Notes: a model not told the origin generated them from the letters alone. A stretch of 64,000 nucleotides of DNA from Polaribacter filamentus (GCF_002943715.1 NZ_MQUA01000013.1:2989501-3053500); one strand, 5' to 3'. Positions 1-7,899 are shown, counted from the first letter of the stretch. Made by a program: numbers and translations.

Positions 1-453
1 TTCAACTAAAAAATCAAAATATTCAGTGTCTTTTGTCAATTTTATTACAAACTGAATGCGATCCAACTGCTCTAATCTTTTTAAAACGGAAGCTTCTTTA
101 GCTTCGTCTAAAATTAAGATTTGTTTTGCTCCTTGATAATGATTTCCATTGATAAAAAGATAGTCAAACTGAGCGAAATCTAACCGTTGCTGAAACTTAT
201 TTACGTTGCCAGAAGTTGTGATTTGTAAATTTCCTTCGTGATGAAAAGTAAATTCAGCTACTTTATTTTCTTTCACATCCTTGGCGTGGGAAGCATCAAA
301 ATAAGCCAATTTATATTTTGATAATTCTTGAGAAACTTTATGAACTAAATCAGAAATAATTCCACAATTTGTGCCTAAAATAGCGATTTCATTCGGAGCA
401 AAATTGTCATTGTTTCGTCTTTCTAAATTGGTATGTTTTTTGTGATTAGCCAT
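1..453 (-). CDS. Probable molybdenum cofactor guanylyltransferase (MobA-like), N-terminal part, cut by window edge
   Basis: An open frame of 151 codons runs off the left edge, so only the N-terminal part is visible. It begins MANHKKHTNLERRNDDNF and contains NEIAILGTNCGII near residues 20-35. The visible part resembles the N-terminal extension found in front of the nucleotidyltransferase domain in flavobacterial MobA-type proteins; the catalytic LAGG-type motif would lie outside the window. Its ATG overlaps the moaC stop by 8 bases, so it is translationally coupled to a moco gene. The family call rests mainly on this context. MobA would attach GMP to molybdopterin in the cytoplasm. Confidence 0.6.
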   Translation of the reverse strand, partial: MANHKKHTNLERRNNDNFAPNEIAILGTNCGIISDLVHKVSQELSKYKLAYFDASHAKDVKENKVAEFTFHHEGNLQITTSGNVNKFQQRLDFAQFDYLFINGNHYQGAKQILILDEAKEASVLKRLEQLDRIQFVIKLTKDTEYFDFLVE

Positions 454-922
454 TTTTAATATCCGATTTTCCGCCTGTTTTTTCTACCAATTTCACTTTT
501 TTAATCACCATTTTTTGACTGATACTTTTACACATGTCATAAATAGTTAAACACGTAATATTTGCACCAGTTAAAGCTTCCATCTCTACACCCGTTTTTC
601 CTTCAATTGTTACTTGGCAAAGCACTTCTATATTTTCTAAGTCGATGATTTTGATATCAATATCAACTCCATTAATTAATAATGGATGACACATTGGTAT
701 TAATTCTGATGTCTTTTTAACACCCTGAATTCCTGCAATTATTGCTGTTTGAAAAACAGGCCCTTTTTTGGTCATTAGCTCATCATTTGTAAAATGGGCA
801 ATTACCTCTTTTCCTAAAAACATGGTTGCCTTTGCAATAGCTGTTCTTTTGGTAATTTCCTTATCAGAAACATTTACCATTTTAGGGTTATTATTTTTGT
901 TTATGTGGCTGAATTCACTCAT
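446..922 (-). CDS. moaC: Cyclic pyranopterin monophosphate synthase MoaC
   Basis: 158 residues, the usual size for MoaC, which converts the MoaA product into cyclic pyranopterin monophosphate in the first stage of molybdenum cofactor synthesis. Family motifs are all present: KMVNVSDKEITKRTA (about 14-28), IPMCHPL (75-81), EMEALTGA (113-120) and IYDMCK (127-132), which carries the catalytic Asp129 and Lys132. It lies upstream of the mobA-like gene with an 8-base overlap. It is separated from moeA by the GIY-YIG gene and its repeats, which look inserted into the moco cluster. Confidence 0.96.
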   Translation of the reverse strand: MSEFSHINKNNNPKMVNVSDKEITKRTAIAKATMFLGKEVIAHFTNDELMTKKGPVFQTAIIAGIQGVKKTSELIPMCHPLLINGVDIDIKIIDLENIEVLCQVTIEGKTGVEMEALTGANITCLTIYDMCKSISQKMVIKKVKLVEKTGGKSDIKNG

Positions 923-1016
923 AATCTAATTTAGTTCTTGCTACAAATTTTTCGTATTTCAAAATTAACTCGAATTTACAATATCTTCTATTTATTGTGT
1001 TTAACTGCTCACATTC

Positions 1017-1064
1017 TGTCACTTCGAGTGAAATTCTTTTTTTTAGGAATTTTGTATCGAGAAG
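1017..1064 (+). repeat. Palindromic hairpin repeat, copy A (TGTCA...TATCGAGA type)
   Basis: Starts TGTCACTTCGAGTGA and ends TTTGTATCGAGAAG. The interior has the inverted pair AAATTC (1031-1036) and GAATTT (1047-1052). It lies immediately after the stop of the GIY-YIG gene and points into it. Copies B and C share the ends but have different, self-complementary arms. Confidence 0.75.
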
Positions 1065-1070
1065 TTTTAA

Positions 1071-1361
1071 TCATTTAAACTTCTTCTTTGCTAAATTAGG
1101 GAGTTTTTCATACTCATTATTAATTAAAGCTTCCTTTTTAATTTTTGACCATTTTTTTATTTGTTTTTCAGTATCAATTGCAAACCCTACCTCTGAAAAT
1201 TCGAAATAAAAAACCAATTCTAAAGGTCTTCTTTTATATGTGTAACTTTCTATGTGTTTCCCTTCTTGATGTTCAAAAAAACGTTGTTCTAAATTTGATG
1301 TAAAACCTGTATAATACGTTTTATCTGAACATTTTAGAATATAAACATAATAGATTTTCAT
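1071..1361 (-). CDS. Small GIY-YIG endonuclease domain protein (UPF0213-like)
   Basis: 96 residues made up of a single GIY-YIG fold: YYVYILKC near residues 3-10, YYTG near 15-19, the arginine helix NLEQRFFEHQEGK near 23-36, and the conserved glutamate in EKQIKKWSKIKKEAL near 66-81. The frame stays open upstream, but only through repeat B; the ATG at 1361 starts directly at the conserved MKIYYVYIL and is chosen as the start. Small stand-alone GIY-YIG proteins of this kind are widespread and of unknown function. Here the gene is bracketed by inverted hairpin repeats, ending 7 bases from copy A and starting 33 bases from copy B. Confidence 0.9.
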   Translation of the reverse strand: MKIYYVYILKCSDKTYYTGFTSNLEQRFFEHQEGKHIESYTYKRRPLELVFYFEFSEVGFAIDTEKQIKKWSKIKKEALINNEYEKLPNLAKKKFK

Positions 1362-1393
1362 TTTTGAACTTTTAAAATGTGCTTGATAATGTG

Positions 1394-1443
1394 TTCTCGA
1401 TACAATTTTTCTTCCTCTGTCAGAAAAATCACTCGAACTGACA
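1394..1443 (-). repeat. Palindromic hairpin repeat, copy B
   Basis: Read on the minus strand it starts TGTCAGTTCGAGTGA and ends TTGTATCGAGAA. Its arms ATTTTTCT and AGAAAAAT are perfectly complementary around GACAGAGGA. It lies upstream of the GIY-YIG start in inverted orientation to copy A, so the two copies flank the gene like terminal inverted repeats. Confidence 0.75.
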
Positions 1444-1472
1444 AAACGTTTTATCCATTCTAAAACACATAC

Positions 1473-1515
1473 TGTCACAACGAGTGATTTTGCTTTTCGC
1501 AAAATTGTATCGAGA
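1473..1515 (+). repeat. Palindromic hairpin repeat, copy C
   Basis: Starts TGTCACAACGAGTGA and ends TTGTATCGAGA. Its arms ATTTTGC and GCAAAAT are perfectly complementary around TTTTC. It is head-to-head with copy B, 29 bases away, and ends 14 bases before the moeA stop. Confidence 0.75.
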
Positions 1516-1528
1516 TGTTTTTTTTCAA

Positions 1529-2773
1529 TTACCTATATCTAATTATCGGATAAACCTCTCCTTTTTTAAACTCCGTTTTATCACTTGGTAATTGAATGAA
1601 TGCATCTGTTTTCACTAAACTTGCTAAATCGCCAGAACCATTTCCAGAAATTGGAAACGCAGTTAAAAGCCCGTTTTCTCTTTCTAATTTTACTTGTAAA
1701 AAATAGGTTAAGTTAGGTTTAAACGAAACATCTCCTCCTAAAATTACAGTTTCCTCTTCAACTTCTACTCCCACTGATTTGTAATACCAAGGATAAAAAT
1801 ACGCTAAACAATTTACAAAAGTAGAAATCGGATTTCCTGGAAAACCGAATACAATTGTGTTCATTTGATATTTGTCAACTGTATATTTATCTGAATTCTC
1901 ATCATTTTTACTTGGAAAAAATTTTTGTCCAAACCAAAAAGGTTTTCCTGGCCTTTGTGTAACTGTATGAAATAGCTTTTCAACACCTAATTCGTCTAAA
2001 ACTTCTGGTAAAAAATCAAATTTACCTTTACTTACTGCACCGCTAAAAAGCAATACATCGTATTCTTGTAAATAGCTTTCTATTTTAGCTTTTAAAACTG
2101 ATTTATCATCCGTAATATGTGCAGTTTCTGAAGGAATATGTAACCTTTCTAGCAAAGAAACTAAAGTGAACACATTGCTTCTTCTTATTTGATGTTCTAG
2201 CGGAATTTCATCAACTCCAACCAATTCATCGCCCGTAGAAACAATCATTACTTTTGGTTGTTTTGCAACTTTTACATACGATTTTCCAACCGTTGCTAAC
2301 ACTCCAATTTCTGCGGCAGAAATAATTGTGTTTTCTTCAATTAATAAATCGCCAATTCCTCCATCTTTCCCTTTAACGTGAATGTTCTGGGCATTATTAA
2401 TCGCATCAATATTTAGGATTGCCATTCCGTTTTCAATAGTTACATCTTCGTATCTAACTACCGAATTTGTATTATTTGGCAAAACTGCTCCAGTCATCAC
2501 TTCTATACAATTATTGGAATTTTGAAGCGTAATTTGCTCACTTCCTGCAGCTTGAATTCCTTCTATCTTAAAACCTCTTTGTCCGTTTTTAAATGATTGA
2601 AAATCAATTGCAATTCCATCCATAGAAACTCTATTAAAAGGCGGGAAATCTCTATCTGCAAAAATCTTTTCTTTTAAAATTCTACCTACAGATTTTATAA
2701 ACGGAATCTCTTCAACTCCAAAATCTTGAGTTGAATTTAAAACGATATTTTTTGCTTCTTTTACTGAAATCAT
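1529..2773 (-). CDS. moeA: Molybdopterin molybdenumtransferase MoeA
   Basis: 414 residues, normal MoeA length. MoeA inserts molybdate into adenylated molybdopterin in the last step of Mo-cofactor synthesis. Visible are the N-terminal signature PPFNRVSMDGIA (about 44-55), the MogA-like domain with VSTGDELVG (about 178-186) and SGAVSKGKFDFLP, the HTVTQRPGKPFWFG stretch, and GFPGNPIST near residue 312. The ATG at 2773 overlaps the stop of the preceding 99-codon gene (ATGA), which implies co-translation. The stop at 1529 is closely followed by hairpin repeat C. Confidence 0.96.
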   Translation of the reverse strand: MISVKEAKNIVLNSTQDFGVEEIPFIKSVGRILKEKIFADRDFPPFNRVSMDGIAIDFQSFKNGQRGFKIEGIQAAGSEQITLQNSNNCIEVMTGAVLPNNTNSVVRYEDVTIENGMAILNIDAINNAQNIHVKGKDGGIGDLLIEENTIISAAEIGVLATVGKSYVKVAKQPKVMIVSTGDELVGVDEIPLEHQIRRSNVFTLVSLLERLHIPSETAHITDDKSVLKAKIESYLQEYDVLLFSGAVSKGKFDFLPEVLDELGVEKLFHTVTQRPGKPFWFGQKFFPSKNDENSDKYTVDKYQMNTIVFGFPGNPISTFVNCLAYFYPWYYKSVGVEVEEETVILGGDVSFKPNLTYFLQVKLERENGLLTAFPISGNGSGDLASLVKTDAFIQLPSDKTEFKKGEVYPIIRYR

Positions 2774-3069
2774 TTGTAATTTTTATAATAAAAATACCAA
2801 TCAAAAGCCTCGTGTAAATTATAAATTGCTCCAATTATCGTAATAATCCAATTCCATTTCAAAATAAATATTCTTGAAAAAAAATAAATAACTAAAGTAA
2901 GAATAGCTATAAATGGCGGAGTAAACATAGGAATAAATCCTCCAAAACCTATACTATTTGGGAGGTCTGGTAATTGTCCTATACTAAAGCTTAATATCAT
3001 AACTACCAATGTAAAAATGACATTAGACTTAATTTGATTTAAATAATTTAAAATAGTTTCCTTCTTCAT
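2770..3069 (-). CDS. Small membrane protein of unknown function in the moco operon
   Basis: 99 residues with three hydrophobic segments (about 17-33, 43-64 and 68-85) and a positively charged N-terminus, so an inner-membrane protein is likely. I do not recognise the family. The ending EAFDWYFYYKNYK is rich in aromatics. It sits between moaA and moeA and overlaps moeA by four bases, so it is made with the cofactor enzymes, but nothing in the sequence shows a direct role. Confidence 0.75.
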   Translation of the reverse strand: MKKETILNYLNQIKSNVIFTLVVMILSFSIGQLPDLPNSIGFGGFIPMFTPPFIAILTLVIYFFSRIFILKWNWIITIIGAIYNLHEAFDWYFYYKNYK

Positions 3070-3178
3070 CCTTTCACACTTATGATTCCTAACTACTCAG
3101 GAATGACAAACTAATTTTTAGATATTACTTAACACAACAGTGTTTCTTCCCTTTGGGAAGATTAAGATGAGCTCTCTT

Positions 3179-4171
3179 CTAACCACCAATTGTACTCATA
3201 CTTTCAGAAGCACCACCATCTTTTCGATTTGCTTCTGCAATAAAACCGTTTTCTGGCTTTTCTTTTACTAACGATAAAAAGAGTTCTTTTAAATCTTCGT
3301 TAGATGCGCCACTTCTGATAAAATCTCTTAGATTAAAAACACCATCGTCAAACAAACAATTTTTAAAAGTTCCGATGGATGTAATTCTAATTCGATTGCA
3401 ATCGTTACAAATTGTTCTTGTAAACGCAGGAATAATTCCAACAGTTCCTAAATGATTTTCAATCGAATAATTTCTAGAAGTGGATGATTTTTCAGATTGA
3501 ACTTCAGTAACATCAAACTCGGTTTTTATCTCGTTTAAAATCTTTTTGAACGTCCAATTTTCTTTCATTTCTCGCTGTCCTTTTCCATTAAAAGGCATTT
3601 CTTCAATAAACCTGACTGCAACATTTTTATCCTTCGTCAATCTTACAAAATCGACAATTTCATCCGTATTAAAACCAGATTGCACCACTACATTCAATTT
3701 TAAATCTAAACTACTTTTTTCAAGCAATTCAAAGGTTTTGTAAACTTCAGGAAAAACATCTCTTCTTGTAATTTTCGCGAACTTTTCTCTATCTAAACTA
3801 TCAATACTAAGATTTATTTTTTTTACTTTTTTAAGCTTTTCAATTGTTGAAATATGATGAGAAATCAACGCTCCGTTAGTGGTAATATTAATTTCATCCA
3901 ACAAATCATTGTAAGATAACATTTCTAAAAAACCAATAAAATCTTTACGCACAAAAGGTTCACCACCTGTTAAACGAACTTTTTTAACGCCTAATTCAGT
4001 TAAAACGCGCACCAATCGATACATTTCTTTAAAACTGAGTAATTCCTGTCTTGGCACAATGTCAATTCCGTGAGCAGGCATGCAATATTGGCAACGCAGA
4101 TTACAACGATCTGTAACCGCCAATCTTACATATTCCATTTTTCTTCCAAAACTGTCTGTTAATTTGCTCAT
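3179..4171 (-). CDS. moaA: GTP 3',8-cyclase MoaA (radical SAM)
   Basis: 330 residues. Catalyses the radical rearrangement of GTP that starts molybdenum cofactor synthesis, acting with MoaC. The radical SAM cysteines are in CNLRCQYC (C23, C27, C30). The second iron-sulfur cluster is carried by CNDCNRIRITSIGTFKNC near residues 255-272. LTGGEPFVRKD follows the SAM loop. The C-terminus ends in SMSTIGG, the conserved double glycine of MoaA. It heads the minus-strand run that continues into the membrane gene and moeA. Confidence 0.97.
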   Translation of the reverse strand: MSKLTDSFGRKMEYVRLAVTDRCNLRCQYCMPAHGIDIVPRQELLSFKEMYRLVRVLTELGVKKVRLTGGEPFVRKDFIGFLEMLSYNDLLDEINITTNGALISHHISTIEKLKKVKKINLSIDSLDREKFAKITRRDVFPEVYKTFELLEKSSLDLKLNVVVQSGFNTDEIVDFVRLTKDKNVAVRFIEEMPFNGKGQREMKENWTFKKILNEIKTEFDVTEVQSEKSSTSRNYSIENHLGTVGIIPAFTRTICNDCNRIRITSIGTFKNCLFDDGVFNLRDFIRSGASNEDLKELFLSLVKEKPENGFIAEANRKDGGASESMSTIGG

Positions 4172-4224
4172 TTGGTATGCTAAATTAGCTTTTTTTAAAT
4201 AATTGAGATATAATAATAATCACT

Positions 4225-4638
4225 TTAATTGGGTAATTTTTTACTCAAGATTCCATAAATGAACGCTCCTAAAAGTGCACCCGCTAATAAAATAAGTGCC
4301 GGAATTAATTTAAACCCAAGAATTACAAAAATTGGTGCTGCACAAGCTCCTGAAATTCCCCAACCTAAACCAAAAAAAGTACCTCCTAAAATAGTTCTTA
4401 TAAAACCTTCTTTTTTAGGTTTCGGAACAATTTTATTCCCGTTAATATCTTTTATTTTTCCGTGTTTAAACAATTGCATAAAAATCATAGAGATTACAAC
4501 TGCTCCTCCAATAATTCCAAACATATGAAAAGATTGAAATTTGAACATTTCATAAAAGCGATACCAAGAAATAGCTTGCGATTTACTTAGCACAATTGCG
4601 AAAAAAATCCCTAAGATTAAAAATTTAATATTTTTCAT
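4225..4638 (-). CDS. YeeE/YedE-type (DUF6691-like) sulfur transport half protein
   Basis: 137 residues with four likely membrane segments. GWGISGACAAP near residues 92-102 carries the conserved cysteine of the YeeE/YedE family, whose members import thiosulfate or related sulfur species. This is the shorter half of a two-gene arrangement; the longer half lies just upstream at 4784-5341. Location next to moco genes suggests sulfur supply for the dithiolene, but this is inference. The intergenic gap of 145 bases contains a possible hairpin. Confidence 0.85.
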   Translation of the reverse strand: MKNIKFLILGIFFAIVLSKSQAISWYRFYEMFKFQSFHMFGIIGGAVVISMIFMQLFKHGKIKDINGNKIVPKPKKEGFIRTILGGTFFGLGWGISGACAAPIFVILGFKLIPALILLAGALLGAFIYGILSKKLPN

Positions 4639-4660
4639 TTATATATTTTTACACTTTGAC

Positions 4661-4699
4661 AAAAGAACTTTGACAGGCTCAGTTAGCCATTGTTCTTTT
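4661..4699 (-). terminator. Possible hairpin between the two YeeE/YedE genes
   Basis: AAAAGAAC at 4661-4668 pairs with GTTCTTTT at 4692-4699 around a 23-base loop containing TTTGACAGGCTCAG, a motif seen as a dispersed repeat in flavobacteria. The long loop makes it a weak terminator candidate. Confidence 0.3.
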
Positions 4700-4783
4700 T
4701 TATTATTTATCTACTTTAATACTTATATTTTTTATTCTCAATTTGATCTCATTCAAGACTTTTTTTGATGGATGCTCTTTTCC

Positions 4784-5341
4784 TTAAAAAAGTATTGGAA
4801 TTATAAACCACGTAGCAATTATTCCACCAATAAAAAAGCCAATTACTGCTAATAAAGATGGCAATTGTAAACTACTTAAACCAGTAATTGCATGGCCAGA
4901 AGTACAACCGCCCGCATAACGCGTTCCAAAACCGATAAGCACTCCTGATACTAAAAGAATTAAAAATCCTTTTAAAGACAAAACAGCGTCCATACTAAAT
5001 ATTTCATCAGGAAAATATTGACTACCCACATTTGCAAATCCTAAATCTGTGAGTTCTTGAACCGTTTTCGGACTCAAATCTATTGCTTGATTTAGAATTA
5101 AATAATTGGCAGCAATAAATCCGCCAATAATTAATCCAACAACAAAAAATAATGCAAATTTTTGTTCTTTCCAGTCCTTTTTAAAATAATCCGATACTTT
5201 ATCTGCTCCAAAAATGGTACACATAGTTTCAAAATTTGTGGAAGCACCAAAATTTTGACCAAAGTAAAAATATAATAATAGCGATATTGCTATTAGTGGT
5301 CCGCCAATATACCAGGCCCAAGGTTGAAATATAAAATCCAT
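4784..5341 (-). CDS. YeeE/YedE family sulfur (thiosulfate) transporter half protein
   Basis: 185 residues with about five membrane segments. The signature GTRYAGGCTSGHAITGLS (139-156) contains the cysteine thought to relay thiosulfate through the membrane in this family. It pairs with the shorter DUF6691-like protein downstream at 4225-4638, the usual two-gene form in Bacteroidetes. The next gene upstream is waaA, 48 bases away and functionally unrelated. Substrate is inferred from the family only. Confidence 0.9.
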   Translation of the reverse strand: MDFIFQPWAWYIGGPLIAISLLLYFYFGQNFGASTNFETMCTIFGADKVSDYFKKDWKEQKFALFFVVGLIIGGFIAANYLILNQAIDLSPKTVQELTDLGFANVGSQYFPDEIFSMDAVLSLKGFLILLVSGVLIGFGTRYAGGCTSGHAITGLSSLQLPSLLAVIGFFIGGIIATWFIIPILF

Positions 5342-5389
5342 GCTTTTTTATTATTTTGAGGTTTCGACTGCCCTAAACCTAACATTAAT

Positions 5390-6622
5390 TTATAACTTAT
5401 CTTTTAAGTAATTCCTAATCTTTTTTGTGGCTCCAAGATGTTCTTGAATGTATTTTTTATTAATATTTCCTGTTGATTTTCTATAACTTTCATCCGTATT
5501 TAGTTTATCAAAAATACTAGAAAATTCTTTTTGATTGCTGATAGAAATACATCCTTTTAAATTTACTAAATCTGCAGCTTCTTGAAATTTACTGTATTTA
5601 TCACCGATTACCACCGGAATCCCAAAAGTTGCTGGCTCTAAAATATTATGCAAACCCGTTTTTAAACCTCCACCAACATAGGCTATATCAGCAACCGCAT
5701 AAATTTTGGTTAAAATCCCAATGGTATCAATAATAAAAACCTGATACTCAGCTAACTTTTCATCTGCTTTTGCTGAATATAAAACTGTTTTCTTATTGAT
5801 GGATTTTTGTAACGCTGTTATTGCTTCTTGCTTAATATTGTGCGGCGCTATAATAATCTTTTGATTCTCTAAAATACTATTATTAATGTAATTCACCAAT
5901 AATTCCTCATCTTCTTTCCAAGTACTTCCCGCGACAATTGTGTATTGATTGTTTTTAAATTCATTAATAAAAGTAAGTGAATTATCTTGATCTAGAATTT
6001 TAGAAACTCTATCAAAACGTGTGTCACCAGAAATCGTTACATTTTCAAAATTAATAGATTTTAATAATTCTTTTGAGGTTTGGTTTTGTACAAAAAAGTG
6101 ATGAAACGCTTGTAAAGATTTTCGCATAAATCCGCCATAAAACTTAAAAAAAATTTGATCTTTTCTTAAAATTCCAGAAACTAAAACTGTTGGAATCTCT
6201 TTCTTTTTTAATTCGTTTAAAAAGTTGGGCCAAAATTCATATTTTATAAAAATCGCCAAAGTTGGATTCACAATTTCTATAAAATTTCTTGCATTTGCCT
6301 TGCTATCTAGGGGCATGTAACAAACGACATCTGCTAAATTAAAATTTTTACGGATTTCATATCCCGAAGGTGAAAAAAAAGTTACTAAAATTTTATACTG
6401 ATTATAGTCTTTTTTTAATGCTTCTATAATTGGTATTGCTTGCTCAAATTCACCCAAAGAAGCCGCATGAATCCAAATTGTATTATCGTTTTTTAATGCT
6501 GCAATTTTAAAAAAAGTTTCTTTCCTTCCATCAACAAAAAGCTTTAATTTTTTACTAAAAAAAGCTAGTATTGGAAGCACTATCGCTGCTTTAAAAACAA
6601 GTATGTTGTACAGAAAATTCAT
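5390..6622 (-). CDS. waaA: 3-deoxy-D-manno-octulosonic acid (Kdo) transferase WaaA
   Basis: 410 residues, typical of GT30 enzymes that add Kdo to lipid A precursors at the cytoplasmic face of the inner membrane. The N-terminus has a hydrophobic anchor (about 5-25), then WIHAASLGEFEQAIPII near 50-66 with the proposed catalytic glutamate. FIKYEFWPNFL near 125 and the C-terminal VGGGLKTGLHNILEPATFGIPVV near 315-338 are family motifs. The 390-base region upstream separates it from rpmA. Confidence 0.95.
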   Translation of the reverse strand: MNFLYNILVFKAAIVLPILAFFSKKLKLFVDGRKETFFKIAALKNDNTIWIHAASLGEFEQAIPIIEALKKDYNQYKILVTFFSPSGYEIRKNFNLADVVCYMPLDSKANARNFIEIVNPTLAIFIKYEFWPNFLNELKKKEIPTVLVSGILRKDQIFFKFYGGFMRKSLQAFHHFFVQNQTSKELLKSINFENVTISGDTRFDRVSKILDQDNSLTFINEFKNNQYTIVAGSTWKEDEELLVNYINNSILENQKIIIAPHNIKQEAITALQKSINKKTVLYSAKADEKLAEYQVFIIDTIGILTKIYAVADIAYVGGGLKTGLHNILEPATFGIPVVIGDKYSKFQEAADLVNLKGCISISNQKEFSSIFDKLNTDESYRKSTGNINKKYIQEHLGATKKIRNYLKDKL

Positions 6623-6956
6623 TGAGGTAAAAATACAAAATAGAAGTTAGTTTCCTACTTATATTAACGAGCATAAAAAAAAGTTATCCTTTTTTTCATT
6701 CCTAGAAAAATTATAAAACAACAAATAATTGATTGACTGCCTTTGACCAAAAGCTTCTATGACCTAATCATATTAAAGATAAGTTATTGATTCTCTATTT
6801 TTAATTTTACTTAAAATTTATATGTTGTTACTCTTTTTTACCTGTCTCAAAAAACAGCAGCAGAATCTAATTTCTTTTGTAAGATAAAAGCGCTACTTTT
6901 TTAACACCCTATTTTTGAGAAGTTTCTCAATTTTAGGACTCAGTACTAAAAAACAA
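6623..6956. other. Intergenic region, no gene seen
   Basis: AT-rich stretch between waaA and the rpmA terminator. All frames are closed by frequent stops. A small inverted repeat TTGAGAA-GT-TTCTCAA lies near 6915-6930. No RNA gene or conserved motif was recognised; the waaA promoter probably lies here. Confidence 0.4.
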
Positions 6957-6988
6957 AAACACTCAAACAATTAATTGTTTGAGTGTTT
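6957..6988 (-). terminator. Rho-independent terminator of rplU-rpmA
   Basis: A perfect 32-base palindrome (AAACACTCAAACAATT and its complement) lies 26 bases after the rpmA stop. On the minus strand it is followed by a T-rich tract, as expected for an intrinsic terminator. Confidence 0.85.
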
Positions 6989-7014
6989 AAAATAACTTTT
7001 AAAATCTTAATTTC

Positions 7015-7275
7015 TTAAGCTTCAAATGGAGTTATAGATACATAAGATTTGTCGTTTCTTTTCTTTCTGAACTCAACAACTCCGTCTACTTTTGCATGTA
7101 AAGTATGATCTTTACCCATGTAAACATTTTCTCCTGGATTATGTGTTGTTCCTCTTTGACGAACAAGGATGTTCCCAGCAATTGCTGCTTGACCTCCAAA
7201 TATTTTTACTCCTAGACGTTTCGATTCTGATTCTCTACCATTTTTCGAACTACCTACTCCTTTTTTATGTGCCAT
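7015..7275 (-). CDS. rpmA: 50S ribosomal protein L27
   Basis: 86 residues, standard length. Starts [16 protein letters not shown], and contains [21 protein letters not shown] and the conserved [18 protein letters not shown]27 sits near the peptidyl transferase centre of the 50S subunit. The N-terminus begins directly at the mature AHKKG, without the cleavable extension of Firmicutes. It follows rplU by 27 bases in the usual order. Confidence 0.98.
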   Translation of the reverse strand: MAHKKGVGSSKNGRESESKRLGVKIFGGQAAIAGNILVRQRGTTHNPGENVYMGKDHTLHAKVDGVVEFRKKRNDKSYVSITPFEA

Positions 7276-7302
7276 GATGTTATGGTTTTAAAATTGAATT
7301 TT

Positions 7303-7809
7303 TTATTTAGTTAAAGCTTCAATTAATTCAGCTTTCTTTAAAGAAGTATATCCAGAGATACCTTTTCCTTTAGCAGCATCTTTTAATTCTGCCACAGTCA
7401 TAGAACTATAATCTGTTGCAGCTTCTTCTTTTACATCAGCTTTAGGAGTAGCTTCTTTTTTAGGCGCAGCTTCTTTTTTTTCTGATTTTTTTCCACCAGT
7501 AGCAGCAATAGATTCAATTTGAATCTCGCTTAAATACTGTCTGTGTCCGTTTTTCTTTTTGAAACCTTTTCTTCTTTTCTTTTTGAAAACGATTACTTTA
7601 TCACCTTTTAAGTGACTTAAAATTTGAGCTGTTACAGAAGCTCCTTCTATAGCTGGGGCGCCAATTGTTACATTACCAGCGTTGTCAAGTAAAAGAACGT
7701 TATCAAAAGTTACTTTTGATCCTGCCTCTCCTTGTAAACGGTGTACGTATACTTTTTGGTCTTTTGCTACTTTAAACTGCTGCCCTGCTATCTCTACGAT
7801 TGCGTACAT
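7303..7809 (-). CDS. rplU: 50S ribosomal protein L21 with C-terminal Rho-N/SAP-like extension
   Basis: 168 residues against about 103 for a standard L21. Residues 1-105 are L21 ([14 protein letters not shown]; basic [16 protein letters not shown] near 76-91). An Ala/Lys/Glu-rich linker follows, then about 38 residues resembling a Rho N-terminal or SAP-type helical module ([19 protein letters not shown], then KKAELIEAL). Such extensions are seen in Bacteroidetes L21, and the small module commonly binds nucleic acid. First gene of the rplU-rpmA operon, with a clear promoter at 7870-7899. Confidence 0.97.
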   Translation of the reverse strand: MYAIVEIAGQQFKVAKDQKVYVHRLQGEAGSKVTFDNVLLLDNAGNVTIGAPAIEGASVTAQILSHLKGDKVIVFKKKRRKGFKKKNGHRQYLSEIQIESIAATGGKKSEKKEAAPKKEATPKADVKEEAATDYSSMTVAELKDAAKGKGISGYTSLKKAELIEALTK

Positions 7810-7869
7810 ACTTTTTGTTTTGCGTATTTATACTTAATTAACGCATTGTCAATGCTGAAAATGCGGATG

Positions 7870-7899
7870 CAAATATACATATTTTTTAATATTCACCAA
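7870..7899 (-). promoter_or_regulatory. Bacteroidetes-type promoter of rplU-rpmA
   Basis: On the minus strand TTG (7899-7897) is followed after 19 bases by TATATTTG (7877-7870), a perfect match to the Bacteroidetes TAnnTTTG -7 element with the usual -33 spacing. It lies 61 bases before the rplU start. Confidence 0.75.

Noticed and set aside
997..1209. Plus-strand 70-codon frame over the GIY-YIG gene and repeat A
   Set aside because: Antisense shadow; includes repeat sequence and has a Phe/Ser-rich composition unlike a protein.
1017..1515. CRISPR array
   Set aside because: The repeats are inverted, imperfect, unevenly spaced and enclose a gene; there are no spacers.
3070..3178. Molybdenum cofactor riboswitch upstream of the moco genes
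   Set aside because: The gap between moaA and the membrane gene is only about 110 bases with a small hairpin near 3145-3160; no recognised Moco RNA structure.
6623..7014. tRNA or small RNA gene in the long gap
   Set aside because: No cloverleaf pattern or GC-rich structured stretch was found; only the rpmA terminator is clear.
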